Shown: positions 7,720 through 17,735 of the stretch, one piece after another
Numbering within the stretch: position 1 is the first letter of the stretch
Layout of the letters: each line of letters begins with the position of its first letter
Assembly: GCA_030539275.1 (NCBI GenBank)
Contig: JAUNSK010000031.1
Span: 1-44,137 of the forward strand
Direction: 5' to 3'
Source: Oscillospiraceae bacterium
GTDB lineage: Bacteria; Bacillota; Clostridia; Oscillospirales; Ruminococcaceae
Length of the DNA stretch: 44,137 nt
Program-made: the position numbers and the translations under genes
The notes under the pieces: model-generated
What the model was told of the DNA's origin: nothing
Seen by the model: the letters and a program-made list of their open reading frames with translations, nothing else
The model's database searches: none

Positions 7720-10044
7720 GTGATAACGCAGATAAAAAAAAGAGACGGCAGGATAGTTGCTTTTAATGTTGAAAAGATTTCAAATGCAATATTCAAAGCT
7801 GCACAGTCTATAGGAGGACAGGATTATAATGAATCTATGCAGATAGCTTCCAGGGCATGCGAAGCTGCAGATGTTCACTATAACAATGAGATCCCTAGTG
7901 TTGAACAGATTCAGGATGTAGTAGAAAAGACACTCATCAATGAGGGTCATGCACAGACTGCAAAAGCATATATTCTGTACAGATATGAAAGAACCAGATC
8001 AAGAGAGATGCAGACAAATCTTATGAAGGTTTTTAAGGATCTTACATTCAAGTCTGCAAAAGACAGTGACATAAAACGTGAAAATGCCAATATTGACGGT
8101 GATACTGCCATGGGAACCATGCTCAAGTATGGTTCTGTAAGTGCCAAGGAATTTTATGAGATGTATGTGCTCAATCCGAAGCATTCAAAAGCTCATGCAG
8201 AGGGATATATTCATATTCACGATCTTGATTTTCTTACACTTACTACTACATGCTGCCAGATAGATCTTATCAGGCTTTTCAAAAACGGATTTTCAACAGG
8301 TCACGGATTCCTGAGAGAGCCAAATGATATTGCCAGCTATTCTGCTCTTGCATGCATTGCAATACAGTCAAATCAGAACGATCAGCACGGAGGTCAGAGT
8401 GTACCGAATTTTGATTATGCTATGGCTGACGGCGTAAAGAAAACATATATAAACAGATATGTACTCAACGTTGCAAGATGTCTTGAGCTGTTTGCACAGT
8501 CAGAAAACGGTGCCCAGACAGCAAGAGATATCATGGCTAAGGTTAAGGCTGATACAGGACTTGTTCCGGTTCTCGACAACACCAATGATTATCAGAAGTA
8601 CGAACTTGTTGAGCTCCTTAAGTATACTGACAAAGAGAGCGCTGACAAGATACAGCAGTTTGTACTCAAAGCATCTCTTAAGGAAACCGACAGGGCAACA
8701 TACCAGGCTATGGAGGCTCTTATCCATAACCTCAATACTATGAACAGCCGTGCCGGAGCGCAGACGCCGTTCAGTTCAATAAACTACGGAACAGATACAT
8801 CTCCAGAAGGAAGAATGGTAATAAAAAATATTCTGCTTGCAAATGAAGCCGGACTTGGCAATGGTGAAACCCCGATTTTCCCGATACATATCTTTAAGAT
8901 TAAAGATGGTATCAACTATAATCCGGGAGATATCAACTATGACCTGTTCAAGCTTGCCTGCAGAGTATCTGCAAAGAGACTTTTCCCTAACTTCTCATTT
9001 ATAGATGCACCGTATAATCTCAGGTACTATAAAAAGGGTGACTATAATACAGAAGTGGCATATATGGGCTGCAGAACACGTGTTGTAGGCAATAACTATG
9101 ACAAGACAAGAGAAATAGTAACAGGAAGAGGAAATCTGAGCTTTACATCTATTAATCTCCCAAGACTTGCAATCGAGGCTGATCACAACATCGGAGCATT
9201 TTTTGATTCACTTGATGAATATATGGATCTTACTATCGATCAGCTTAATGCAAGATTTAAGATACAGGCACAGAAAACAGTTAAAAATTATCCTTTCCTC
9301 ATGGGACAGGGTGTATGGATAGATTCCGACAAGCTTGGTGAAAATGATACTGTAGGAGAGGTTCTCAAACACGGTACTCTTTCAGTTGGTTTTATTGGTC
9401 TTGCTGAGACCCTTGTTGCCCTTATCGGAAAGCATCACGGCGAGGATGAGGAAGCAAGAAAGCTTGGCCTTGAAATAGTTACAAAAATGAGAAAGCGTCT
9501 TGATGATGAAAGCCGTTCTACCGGTCTTAATTATACACTTCTTGCTACTCCGGCAGAAGGACTTTCAGGTAGATTTGTAAAGATGGATGCTGAGAAGTAC
9601 GGCAAAATCCCGGGAGTTACAGACAGGGAATACTATACTAACTCATTCCATGTACCTGTTTATTATAAGATAAGCGCATTTGAAAAGATCAGAATAGAAG
9701 CTCCGTATCACGAACTTACAAATGCCGGACATATCAGTTATGTAGAACTCGACGGTGATCCTGTTAAAAATCTGAGTGCATTTGAAAAAGTTGTCCGCTG
9801 CATGAAGGAATCCGGAATAGGATACGGTTCGATAAATCATCCGGTTGACAGGGATCCTGTTTGCGGTTATACAGGAATTATCAATGATGTCTGCCCTAAA
9901 TGCGGCAGAAGCGAGAGTGACGGTGGTCCCGGTTTTGAACGCATCAGACGTATAACCGGATATCTTGTCGGAACAGTTGACCGTTTCAATGATGCCAAAA
10001 GAGCAGAGGTCAATGACAGAGTAAAACACAGCATTATGGAATAA
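7720..10044 (+). CDS. nrdD: anaerobic (class III) ribonucleoside-triphosphate reductase
   Basis: It reduces ribonucleoside triphosphates to deoxyribonucleotides without oxygen, using a glycyl radical. The 774-residue protein has an N-terminal ATP-cone (about 1-95, opening ITQIKKRDGRIVAFN), the ten-stranded barrel with family cysteines (for example YMGCRTR), a C-terminal zinc site (VCGYTG and VCPKCGR) and the glycyl radical loop RRITGYLVGT with Gly747. Length and motifs are normal. It starts at GTG 7720 with GGAG 10 nt upstream. The activase gene follows after 27 nt. The ATP-cone implies dATP/ATP overall activity control. It supports an anaerobic lifestyle. Confidence 0.97.
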   Translation: MITQIKKRDGRIVAFNVEKISNAIFKAAQSIGGQDYNESMQIASRACEAADVHYNNEIPSVEQIQDVVEKTLINEGHAQTAKAYILYRYERTRSREMQTNLMKVFKDLTFKSAKDSDIKRENANIDGDTAMGTMLKYGSVSAKEFYEMYVLNPKHSKAHAEGYIHIHDLDFLTLTTTCCQIDLIRLFKNGFSTGHGFLREPNDIASYSALACIAIQSNQNDQHGGQSVPNFDYAMADGVKKTYINRYVLNVARCLELFAQSENGAQTARDIMAKVKADTGLVPVLDNTNDYQKYELVELLKYTDKESADKIQQFVLKASLKETDRATYQAMEALIHNLNTMNSRAGAQTPFSSINYGTDTSPEGRMVIKNILLANEAGLGNGETPIFPIHIFKIKDGINYNPGDINYDLFKLACRVSAKRLFPNFSFIDAPYNLRYYKKGDYNTEVAYMGCRTRVVGNNYDKTREIVTGRGNLSFTSINLPRLAIEADHNIGAFFDSLDEYMDLTIDQLNARFKIQAQKTVKNYPFLMGQGVWIDSDKLGENDTVGEVLKHGTLSVGFIGLAETLVALIGKHHGEDEEARKLGLEIVTKMRKRLDDESRSTGLNYTLLATPAEGLSGRFVKMDAEKYGKIPGVTDREYYTNSFHVPVYYKISAFEKIRIEAPYHELTNAGHISYVELDGDPVKNLSAFEKVVRCMKESGIGYGSINHPVDRDPVCGYTGIINDVCPKCGRSESDGGPGFERIRRITGYLVGTVDRFNDAKRAEVNDRVKHSIME

Positions 10045-10071
10045 CAAATGGTTCTTACGGAGGATACGGGT

Positions 10072-10572
10072 ATGACTATCAGAATAGCAGGGACAGTCAA
10101 TGATTCAATTGTTGACGGACCGGGAATCAGATTTACTGTTTTCACGCAGGGATGTCCTCATAACTGCAGGGGATGCCATAATCCGCAGACGCATGATTTT
10201 AACGGCGGAAGAGATGAACAGATAAGTACACTTGTCCGGAAGATAAACAGCAATCCGCTTCTTGACGGAGTAACGTTCAGCGGGGGCGAGCCGTTTTGTC
10301 AGGCAGCTGCTCTGGCTCAACTTGCAGGCAGTCTTGATGATACGCTTGATATAATGACATATACAGGGTATACGTTCGAATATCTGCTGGAAAATGCTGA
10401 TGACAATAATCACTATATGGATCTGCTTGAATGCACAGATATACTTGTAGACGGAAGGTTCGAGATTGATAAAATGAGCTATGAGCTTGTTTTCAAGGGA
10501 AGTTCCAATCAGAGGATACTTGACTGTAAGAAGAGTCTGAGCCTGAAAGAGGCTCAGGAGTATATTTTGTAG
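10072..10572 (+). CDS. nrdG: anaerobic ribonucleotide reductase activating protein (radical SAM)
   Basis: It generates the glycyl radical on NrdD with S-adenosylmethionine and a [4Fe-4S] cluster. The cluster motif is CPHNCRGC (Cys28, Cys32, Cys35), followed by NPQTHDF and the SAM-binding FSGGEP. I start at ATG 10072, 8 nt after GGAGG, giving 166 residues; a longer frame from 10048 has no ribosome binding site. It shares the nrdD operon. Confidence 0.95.
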   Translation: MTIRIAGTVNDSIVDGPGIRFTVFTQGCPHNCRGCHNPQTHDFNGGRDEQISTLVRKINSNPLLDGVTFSGGEPFCQAAALAQLAGSLDDTLDIMTYTGYTFEYLLENADDNNHYMDLLECTDILVDGRFEIDKMSYELVFKGSSNQRILDCKKSLSLKEAQEYIL

Positions 10573-10610
10573 AAAACAAAAGTGCAAACGTATTGCAGGA
10601 AAGGGTTAGC

Positions 10611-12248
10611 GTGCAGCAGATTAAAGTGTATAAATATTATTTCAGTAAATTGCTCAGCATACTGCTGACTATTGTTTTGGTGTTATCATGTTTTGTGTTG
10701 AGCGGCTGCAGCAAAGATGAGGATGACGGGTCCGGACATACTTTTACGTATGCACTGGAATCGAATCCAAAAAATCTTGACCCGCAGATCGCTTCAGACA
10801 AGCCGTCACTCATGATCATTGAAAATATGTTCCTGGGGCTGATGACTTTTGATAAGGACAACAACCTGGTGTGCGGAGCAGCCAGAGATTACGATGTATC
10901 AGATGACGGACTCAGATATCACTTTGATCTCAGGGATGACTGTATGTGGTACAGTAAAGACGGCACTTCAAAAAAAGTTACCGCTCACGATTTTGTTTTT
11001 GCTTTTAAAAGGATTTTCAATCCAGTTACAATGTCACCATACAGGGAGACATTCAGCTTTCTGCAGAATGCAGAAAAAATAATTAACGGTGAGGCAGATT
11101 ATTCAGAACTTGGTGTTTATGCGATAAATTCAACTGAGCTTGTGTTTTATCTTGATGAAGCGGATTCTGAGTTTCTTTATCTGCTTACTACATCACCGGC
11201 AATGCCATGCAATAAAGATTTTTTTGATTCAACAAAAGCAAGATACGGACTTGATGAACAATCTGTTATATCTAACGGAGCGTTTTATATTACGCAGTGG
11301 TTTTATGATAAGTATGGAAGCGACAATCTGATATATATGCAGAAAAATTATCTGAATTCTGAATATGACAGAGTATATCCATATCTGCTGAAGTTTACGA
11401 TAAAAAAGAATACGGCTGATGTATATGAACAGTTTAAAAATGAAACTTCAGATTGTGTCATTGCTGACAACGGATTTAAAAAAACTCTTACAGGATCAAA
11501 CACATATGATAAGTATCAGAGCAAAAGTCTTGGCATCATATTCAATATGAATACAAAGCTTGACAGTACGGTCAGAAAGGCACTTATACTAGGAATAGAC
11601 AGGGAAAAGTTAAAAAGTTCTCTTAATGATTATTATGCACCGGCCTATGGTCTTCTGCCTGCATCTCTTGGAAACGCTGCGCTGAGATACAGGGAAAAGT
11701 ATGATGAAACAGGTCTGGACATTTACAGTGAGTCATCAGAGCTTTCTCAGTCAGAGGCTCAGAAGTTTTCTGATCAGTATGACAGTGAGCCTTCTGTGAT
11801 GGTTCTTCAGTCTATGGACAGCGGGTTTATGAATCAGGTAGTAGCACAGTGGCAGGAAAATCTCAATCTGTTTATTTCACTTGATTATGTAGATGATCAG
11901 GAATACTATGAAAGACTTGAAAATGGTGACTATATTTTTGCACTGGCAGAGATAGACTCTGTTAACAATTCTGCATGCAGTTATCTTAATGATGTGATAA
12001 GTCAGCTTAATATGCAGGAGAGTAAAGAAAACAAGTTTATGTCTCTGACTCATGAGTATAAAACTGATCTTAGTGATGATTCTATGGACATTTTATATGA
12101 AGCTGAAAATGAGATACTTAATGAATCAAATTTCATACCTGTATTTTATAAAAATGAATTCCTTGTTTCAAAAAATGAAATAAAAGACCTTATTTTTAAT
12201 CCTTTTTCCGGACAGATCAATTTCAGATATGCAAAGTTCTTTGATTAA
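10611..12248 (+). CDS. oligopeptide-type ABC transporter substrate-binding lipoprotein (SBP family 5)
   Basis: The 545-residue protein is a family 5 extracellular solute-binding protein. It has a hydrophobic signal (about 12-30) and lipobox VLSGC with Cys33, then the domain opening FTYALESNPKNLDPQIA and the signature around TAHDFVFAFKRIFNPVTMSPYRETF in outline. It probably binds peptides, but no oppBCDF transport genes are nearby, so it is an orphan binding protein here. I prefer GTG 10611, directly behind AGGAAAGGG, over TTG 10593. It may be read from nrdDG, since only 38 nt separate them and I see no terminator between. Confidence 0.88.
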   Translation: MQQIKVYKYYFSKLLSILLTIVLVLSCFVLSGCSKDEDDGSGHTFTYALESNPKNLDPQIASDKPSLMIIENMFLGLMTFDKDNNLVCGAARDYDVSDDGLRYHFDLRDDCMWYSKDGTSKKVTAHDFVFAFKRIFNPVTMSPYRETFSFLQNAEKIINGEADYSELGVYAINSTELVFYLDEADSEFLYLLTTSPAMPCNKDFFDSTKARYGLDEQSVISNGAFYITQWFYDKYGSDNLIYMQKNYLNSEYDRVYPYLLKFTIKKNTADVYEQFKNETSDCVIADNGFKKTLTGSNTYDKYQSKSLGIIFNMNTKLDSTVRKALILGIDREKLKSSLNDYYAPAYGLLPASLGNAALRYREKYDETGLDIYSESSELSQSEAQKFSDQYDSEPSVMVLQSMDSGFMNQVVAQWQENLNLFISLDYVDDQEYYERLENGDYIFALAEIDSVNNSACSYLNDVISQLNMQESKENKFMSLTHEYKTDLSDDSMDILYEAENEILNESNFIPVFYKNEFLVSKNEIKDLIFNPFSGQINFRYAKFFD

Positions 12249-12256
12249 AATTATAC

Positions 12257-12294
12257 AGCTTACCGCAATTTATACTAATTGGGGTAAGCTTTTT
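12257..12294 (+). terminator. terminator after the peptide-binding gene
   Basis: AGCTTACCGCAATT pairs with AATTGGGGTAAGCT (one mismatch) around a 6-nt loop, followed by TTTT. Confidence 0.8.
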
Positions 12295-12371
12295 ATTGTT
12301 GCATTTGTATATTTAGTAAAATTATGTGGCATTAAATGTACACGTTTTATGTATAATATAAAAATATTCTC

Positions 12372-12400
12372 TTGAAAAAAAGGGGTTTATATGATATAAT
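12372..12400 (+). promoter_or_regulatory. promoter of the c-di-GMP phosphodiesterase gene
   Basis: TTGAAA (12372-12377), a 17-bp spacer and a perfect TATAAT (12395-12400) lie 40 bp before the TTG start. Confidence 0.75.
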
Positions 12401-12439
12401 AACATTTATAGAAGGGGCAGGCACAAGGGGGGGACATTA

Positions 12440-14839
12440 TTGAAAATTCATCCCAACAACAGATTTCAACGGCTTCGTACCAAATTTATATTCTTTTGTG
12501 TTCTTCCGGCGTCAGTTATCTTGCTGATCTTAGGTATTATAAGTATTGTAATGACAATGCAGTCTGCAACCATTAACGTACACAAATCATTTAATGGTCA
12601 GATGCAGTCCAAGATCAGAAATTTAAGTTCTAACATCAACTCAGTTATGGAACAATTTGATATAGATGATCTGGCTGATTCTTATATCAGTAATATATCA
12701 GACAACAATGATAACAGCACCAATAATGAACAGATAATAAAAGACAACCTGGATTATATTGTAAATAACTCTATTATTGTTTCTTCTATGTGGATTTATG
12801 ATTTTAATAAAGGTAATGCTTTAACAGATACATCATCTGACAGCAAAGTTTTTACGGCTGATTACAAAAATGAGGTCTGGTATGACAAAACAAAGATCTC
12901 ACAATCACTCTCATATTTTGTTGAAAGACAGATAGTGCAGTCATCAAACAGCTTGTTTTCTTACATACATCCGATAGTGGACAAAGAGGGCAATGCAGTC
13001 GGTGTAATATGTCTCGAATTTGATAATGAATATATCACTGATATGCTGAAAATGTTTTCAACATTTGATTCACAGATATGGGCGATCACAGATGACAGCA
13101 ACCATATTCTTTTCTATTCAGACAAATACAGCAATAATGTAGATAATGTATTATACAAGATGCTTTCACAGCTTGATGGTGACCAGTCACATAAAACACT
13201 GAGATACAAGTCTCAGAATTATATAGTTCTGGCTGATCAGATGGCTCTTTTTGATAACTGCAGACTAGTGTATATGCTTCCGATAAAATCTGTTCTCAAG
13301 CAGTCACAGCTCGTAACAGTGATCATTGCTTTCCTGACAATGATGAGTATGCTTGTTACATCAGTTTCGATCATGATGCTTATTTCGCGCATCGTCAAGG
13401 AGACAAATGACATAAAGTCAAGTCTTGTTCATGTAGCCAACCGAAAATATACAGGAAAACTTGAGGTAAAGTCGAATGATGAGATAGGCCAGCTTGTAAA
13501 GGAATTCAACAGTGTAATAACAGCTCTTAAGTATCAGGCAGAACATGACTGTATGACTGATTTCTGGAATGCAGAGACATTTTACAATATTTCCGCCCAG
13601 TATGTAAAGGATACTCAGGATGAGGTCAGATGTGCTTTGATAAGACTTGACATTGATAATTTCAGTTTTATCAATGATCTGTACAGCTGGGATATGGGAA
13701 ATGAGATAATAATAAAAATAGCAGCAATAATCAAAAGCGAATTTGCTGATGAATCAATTTACGGTTATCTTGGACGTGATATTTTTCTTGTATGCTGCAG
13801 ATATACTGAGATAAGTGATGTACTTGCAGTAATTATGCATGCATCTGAAAAAATAAAGGCCTGTGATCCTAAGCTTGCAATTACTCCGCATTTCGGAGTA
13901 TACAGCAATATACGGCATGATGATACGATGAATATCGTCTGTGATTGTGCAGGAACTGCACTAAAAACCATCAAGGGAAATCTGCTTGAGACTTATGCTG
14001 TATATGATGAGGCTCTGAACATTCAGCATGCAGACCAGAAGTTCATAGAGAGCCAGAAGCAGGTGGCACTTGACAATAATCAGTTCTATATAGTACTTCA
14101 GCCAAAGTGTGATATTGATACCGGCAAGGTTGTTGGCGCAGAGGCACTTGTAAGGTGGAAACACCCTGACAGAGCAGAACCGATCACACCTGGAAAATTT
14201 ATTCCGATATTTGAGAAGAACGGTTTTATCATTACTCTGGACAAGTATGTCTGGGAAGAAACATGCAAGGTAATAAAACGATGGAGGGATATGGGATACA
14301 GAGACGTACCTGTTTCTGTAAATGTGTCCAGAATGCATATCTTCAATCAGAACTTTGTCAGTGACCTTGCAGCCATTACAAAAAAATATGACATTCCGCC
14401 TGAACTTCTTGAACTTGAAATAACAGAAAGTGCCCTTATCAAAAATATTGAGCGGGTACTTGAAAAGGCTATGACAGAGCTCAAGAAATATGGCTATAAG
14501 CTTCTGATGGATGACTTTGCTTCAGGATATTCGTCACTTATAGCACTTGAAAGACTTCCTTTTGATATAGTTAAGATCGACAAGGGACTTATAGACCGGA
14601 TAGATGAGACAAAGAACAAGCAGCTGGTAACAGGACTTGTTTCACTGCTCAGAAGCCTTGGCAAGAGTATTGTTGTCGAGGGTGTTGAATATGAGTGGCA
14701 GAAAGAAGCACTCAGAGATACAGGATGTCATATTATTCAGGGATTCTGTTTTTCGCGTCCGATGGATGTTGAGCAGTTTGAAGCTATGGCATTTCGCGAT
14801 GAAATAAAGCATGCAGACACGTCTGCATGTCTGGAGTAA
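12440..14839 (+). CDS. membrane c-di-GMP phosphodiesterase: sensor-HAMP-degenerate GGDEF-EAL
   Basis: The 799-residue protein has a membrane segment (about 15-39), an extracytoplasmic Cache-like sensor (about 40-288), a second membrane segment (about 291-316), HAMP (about 317-365), a GGDEF-fold domain (about 375-530) and EAL (about 540-790). The GGDEF signature is GRDIF (445-449), so cyclase activity is unlikely. The EAL site is intact: EALVRW from Glu568, VNVSR, ELEITES, DDFASGYS (Asp691, Asp692), VKIDK (Lys712) and VEGVE. It should hydrolyse c-di-GMP in response to an external signal. The TTG start at 12440 has GGGGGGG 6 nt upstream. It is monocistronic, with its own promoter and terminator. 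Confidence 0.9.
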   Translation: MKIHPNNRFQRLRTKFIFFCVLPASVILLILGIISIVMTMQSATINVHKSFNGQMQSKIRNLSSNINSVMEQFDIDDLADSYISNISDNNDNSTNNEQIIKDNLDYIVNNSIIVSSMWIYDFNKGNALTDTSSDSKVFTADYKNEVWYDKTKISQSLSYFVERQIVQSSNSLFSYIHPIVDKEGNAVGVICLEFDNEYITDMLKMFSTFDSQIWAITDDSNHILFYSDKYSNNVDNVLYKMLSQLDGDQSHKTLRYKSQNYIVLADQMALFDNCRLVYMLPIKSVLKQSQLVTVIIAFLTMMSMLVTSVSIMMLISRIVKETNDIKSSLVHVANRKYTGKLEVKSNDEIGQLVKEFNSVITALKYQAEHDCMTDFWNAETFYNISAQYVKDTQDEVRCALIRLDIDNFSFINDLYSWDMGNEIIIKIAAIIKSEFADESIYGYLGRDIFLVCCRYTEISDVLAVIMHASEKIKACDPKLAITPHFGVYSNIRHDDTMNIVCDCAGTALKTIKGNLLETYAVYDEALNIQHADQKFIESQKQVALDNNQFYIVLQPKCDIDTGKVVGAEALVRWKHPDRAEPITPGKFIPIFEKNGFIITLDKYVWEETCKVIKRWRDMGYRDVPVSVNVSRMHIFNQNFVSDLAAITKKYDIPPELLELEITESALIKNIERVLEKAMTELKKYGYKLLMDDFASGYSSLIALERLPFDIVKIDKGLIDRIDETKNKQLVTGLVSLLRSLGKSIVVEGVEYEWQKEALRDTGCHIIQGFCFSRPMDVEQFEAMAFRDEIKHADTSACLE

Positions 14840-14841
14840 AT

Positions 14842-14883
14842 AAAACAGCTGCGGCACATTTGTAATGAGCCGCAGCTGTTTTT
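14842..14883. terminator. bidirectional terminator between EAL gene and trpB
   Basis: AAAACAGCTGCGGC pairs perfectly with GCCGCAGCTGTTTT across a 13-nt loop and has U-tracts on both strands. It serves the two convergent genes. Confidence 0.9.
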
Positions 14884-14886
14884 GAT

Positions 14887-16263
14887 TTATTTAAGAGCGC
14901 AAAGATCAGGAAGTGTTGCAAAGCCTTTTTCGAGATCTTCATCTGTAGGAATATAGTCAGTCATAGTTTTGTTATGATAAGCCTGGTATGCTGTCATGTC
15001 GAAGTAACCTGTGCCTGTAAGACCAAACAGGATCGTTTTTGCTTCTCCTGTTTCTTTGCATTTGATAGCCTCGTCCATCGCAACTCTGATAGCATGAGAC
15101 GATTCAGGAGCAGGAAGTGTTCCTTCACATTTTGCAAAGTATGTAGCTGCTTCGAATACCTTAGTCTGTTCAACGCTTCTTGCCTCAAAGTAGCCGTCAT
15201 CATAAAGCTTGGAGAGAACAGAGTTCATTCCATGATATCTGAGTCCGCCGGCATGGTTTGCTGATGGTATGAAGCCGCTTCCGAGTGTGTACATTTTCAT
15301 AAGAGGAGTTGTCTTGCCAGTATCACCGAAGTCATAAGCAAACTTTCCTCTTGTAAGTGACGGGCATGATGCCGGTTCAACAGCAATGAAATGTATATCG
15401 TTCTTTCCACTTATCTTATCTGCCATAAACGGTGTGATAAGACCTCCGAGGTTTGAACCGCCGCCTGCACATCCGATAATAATATCAGGATTTATATCAT
15501 ATTTTTCACATGCCTTCTTTGTTTCAAGACCTATAACAGTCTGGTGCATCAGAACATGATTAAGAACACTGCCAAGAACATATCTGCAGTCAGGAGTATG
15601 TGTTGCAACTTCAATTGCTTCTGAAATTGCACATCCGAGTGATCCGCCTGTTCCAGGGTTGTTTTCAAGGATCTTTCTGCCTATCTCTGTAGTGTCAGAA
15701 GGTGAAGGAATAACAAGTCCGCCGTATGTTTCGATTACTGCCTTGCGGTGTGGTTTCTGCTGAGCTGATACCTTAACCATAAACACCTTGAGCTGCATGT
15801 CATAAAATGCACATGCCATTGAAAGAGCTGTACCCCACTGACCTGCACCTGTTTCTGTAGTAAGGTGAGTCAGACCCTGTTTCTTTGCATAATAAACCTG
15901 TGCTGCTGCAGAATTAAGCTTATGGGAACCGGAAGTATTTGTTCCTTCAAACTTGTAATAGATCTTTGCAGGTGTTCCGAGGGCCTTTTCAAGAGTATAT
16001 GCACGGATAAGAGGTGAAGGACGGTACATCTTGTAAAAGTCAAGGATCTCACCGGGAATGTCAAAATATTTATCTGTTACGTTAAGTTCCTGATCTACAA
16101 GGTCTTCACAGAAAACAGGAAGAAGATCTTCTTTAGTGCATGGTTTTCCGGTTGCAGGGTTAAGCATCGGTTCAGGCAGTTCTTTCATAAACGGCCGGAT
16201 GTTCATCCATTGTGTAGGAAGCTCATCTTCGCTTAGGTAAATCTTATATGGTATTTTTGACAT
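14887..16263 (-). CDS. trpB: tryptophan synthase beta chain, TrpB2 type
   Basis: It condenses indole with serine to tryptophan using PLP. The 458-residue protein is longer than standard TrpB (about 400) and carries the TrpB2 N-terminal region, opening PYKIYLSEDELPTQWMNI. The PLP lysine lies in GSHKLNSA (Lys115), and the phosphate loop is CAGGGSNLGG. No trpA or other trp gene is nearby, as is usual for TrpB2, which is thought to scavenge free indole (family knowledge). The ATG at 16263 has AAAGGA 11 nt upstream, and a consensus promoter sits some 50 bp further up. No T-box or leader peptide is seen. Confidence 0.93.
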   Translation of the reverse strand: MSKIPYKIYLSEDELPTQWMNIRPFMKELPEPMLNPATGKPCTKEDLLPVFCEDLVDQELNVTDKYFDIPGEILDFYKMYRPSPLIRAYTLEKALGTPAKIYYKFEGTNTSGSHKLNSAAAQVYYAKKQGLTHLTTETGAGQWGTALSMACAFYDMQLKVFMVKVSAQQKPHRKAVIETYGGLVIPSPSDTTEIGRKILENNPGTGGSLGCAISEAIEVATHTPDCRYVLGSVLNHVLMHQTVIGLETKKACEKYDINPDIIIGCAGGGSNLGGLITPFMADKISGKNDIHFIAVEPASCPSLTRGKFAYDFGDTGKTTPLMKMYTLGSGFIPSANHAGGLRYHGMNSVLSKLYDDGYFEARSVEQTKVFEAATYFAKCEGTLPAPESSHAIRVAMDEAIKCKETGEAKTILFGLTGTGYFDMTAYQAYHNKTMTDYIPTDEDLEKGFATLPDLCALK

Positions 16264-16313
16264 AAATATACTTTTCCTTTCGTTTTTTGTATAAATTTAA
16301 CGGTTGTAAATAC

Positions 16314-16343
16314 ATTATACAGCAAAAAAAGATGATTTGTCAA
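16314..16343 (-). promoter_or_regulatory. trpB promoter
   Basis: Minus strand: TTGACA (16338-16343), an 18-bp spacer and TATAAT (16314-16319), both hexamers perfect. Confidence 0.8.
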
Positions 16344-16436
16344 TAAAAAAAATATGACTAGATATTCAGTAAATTCTGTGATATAATAAAAAACAGTATT
16401 ACATGATCAATAATTATAATGTAAGGACGGGTGAAA

Positions 16437-17735
16437 ATGCCGATAGAAATTAAAAGAGAAGAGCTGTCTGCACAGACTGCATTCACGAAAATTACGGACA
16501 GCAAGTTCAAAACAGACACGATCAAAATAAAATTTATTACAAAGCTCAGGCGCGACGATGCACCGAAGAATACAATGGCTGCAATCCTTATGGGTTCTAC
16601 AAATAAAAATTATAAGACATATTCCGAGATGACAGACAAACTGAATTCTCTTTACGGGGCAGTTCTTTCATCTGACGTTACCAGAGTCGGAGACTGCCAG
16701 GTTATCACCCTGACAGCAGGAACTATCAGCAGCAGATTTTCATTTAATGGTGAGGATATACTTGAAAGTCTTCTTGATATTCTGACTGACTGCATTTTTT
16801 CTCCAAATGCAGACAATGAAAAATTTGATGATATAGAATTTGAACTCAAGAGACGTGATCTTATTGAAACGATAGAAGCAGAGATAAACAATAAGCGCGG
16901 ATATGCTATACAAAAGGCGCAGGAGTATATATTTGAAGGAGAACCATGTGCATGTTCGCAGTACGGAACTGTTGAAGAGGTTGAGAAAATAACTTCTCAC
17001 GACGCATATAAGGCTTATAAGAATATAATAAATAATTCCCGGATCGAAATATACTATGTAAGTGCACAGGAAAATGAAAAAGTCAGAAACCGCTTCAAAA
17101 AGGCATTTTCAAAGATAAATGGCAAACCTGAAACACTTGATTTCATCACTCCCAGTCCGCTCAAGAAGCAGCTCTGCAAAAAAAGTGATACAGTTGACGT
17201 TCTGCAGGCTAAGGTCGTAATGGCATATAAGAGTGAGAGTAAAGATACTGACGGCTGCAGGATCATGTGCCAGATGCTTGGAGGTACTACTTTTTCAAAG
17301 CTGTTTACAAATGTAAGAGAAAAACTCAGTCTTTGCTATTTCTGCGGCAGTGTATTCATTATCAGCAAAAACACAATTATTATTGACAGCGGCGTTGAAG
17401 ATGAAAATATTGAGAAGCTTATAGCAGAATGTGACAAACAGCTGATATCTCTTGCACAGGGGGATTTTACACAGGAAGAACTTGCAAATACAAAGCTTGC
17501 TGTTAAAAATTCAATAAAGAGTGTAGCAGATACGCCGTCATCTCTTATTTCATGGTATTTTAACGGCTGGTGTTTCGGCAATATGAGAACGCCGGAGCAG
17601 TGCATAGAAGATATGAATAATGTAACAAGAGAGAGAGTCATCAGTGCTGCAAAATCATTCGGCCAGGACACAGTTTATGTGATGACTAATGATAATAAAA
17701 AAGAAGAAGCAGGTGAAGAAAACTGTGAACAGTAA
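16437..17735 (+). CDS. yfmF: M16-family peptidase-like protein (EF-P modification-associated YfmF)
   Basis: The 432-residue protein has the M16 (pitrilysin-like) double fold but no HxxEH zinc motif at its N-terminus, so it is the non-catalytic-looking member of a pair. The next gene supplies HFLEH. In Bacillus the yfmF/yfmH pair is linked to 5-aminopentanol modification of elongation factor P (family knowledge). The ATG at 16437 lies 10 nt after AAGG; a GTG at 16431 is too close to it. TATAAT at 16382-16387 is a likely -10. Confidence 0.88.
   Translation: MPIEIKREELSAQTAFTKITDSKFKTDTIKIKFITKLRRDDAPKNTMAAILMGSTNKNYKTYSEMTDKLNSLYGAVLSSDVTRVGDCQVITLTAGTISSRFSFNGEDILESLLDILTDCIFSPNADNEKFDDIEFELKRRDLIETIEAEINNKRGYAIQKAQEYIFEGEPCACSQYGTVEEVEKITSHDAYKAYKNIINNSRIEIYYVSAQENEKVRNRFKKAFSKINGKPETLDFITPSPLKKQLCKKSDTVDVLQAKVVMAYKSESKDTDGCRIMCQMLGGTTFSKLFTNVREKLSLCYFCGSVFIISKNTIIIDSGVEDENIEKLIAECDKQLISLAQGDFTQEELANTKLAVKNSIKSVADTPSSLISWYFNGWCFGNMRTPEQCIEDMNNVTRERVISAAKSFGQDTVYVMTNDNKKEEAGEENCEQ

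Noticed and set aside
15790-15815. Fourth copy of the CATAAAATGCACA motif
   Set aside because: It lies inside trpB, where the bases encode a conserved ACAFYD stretch, so the match is likely coincidental.
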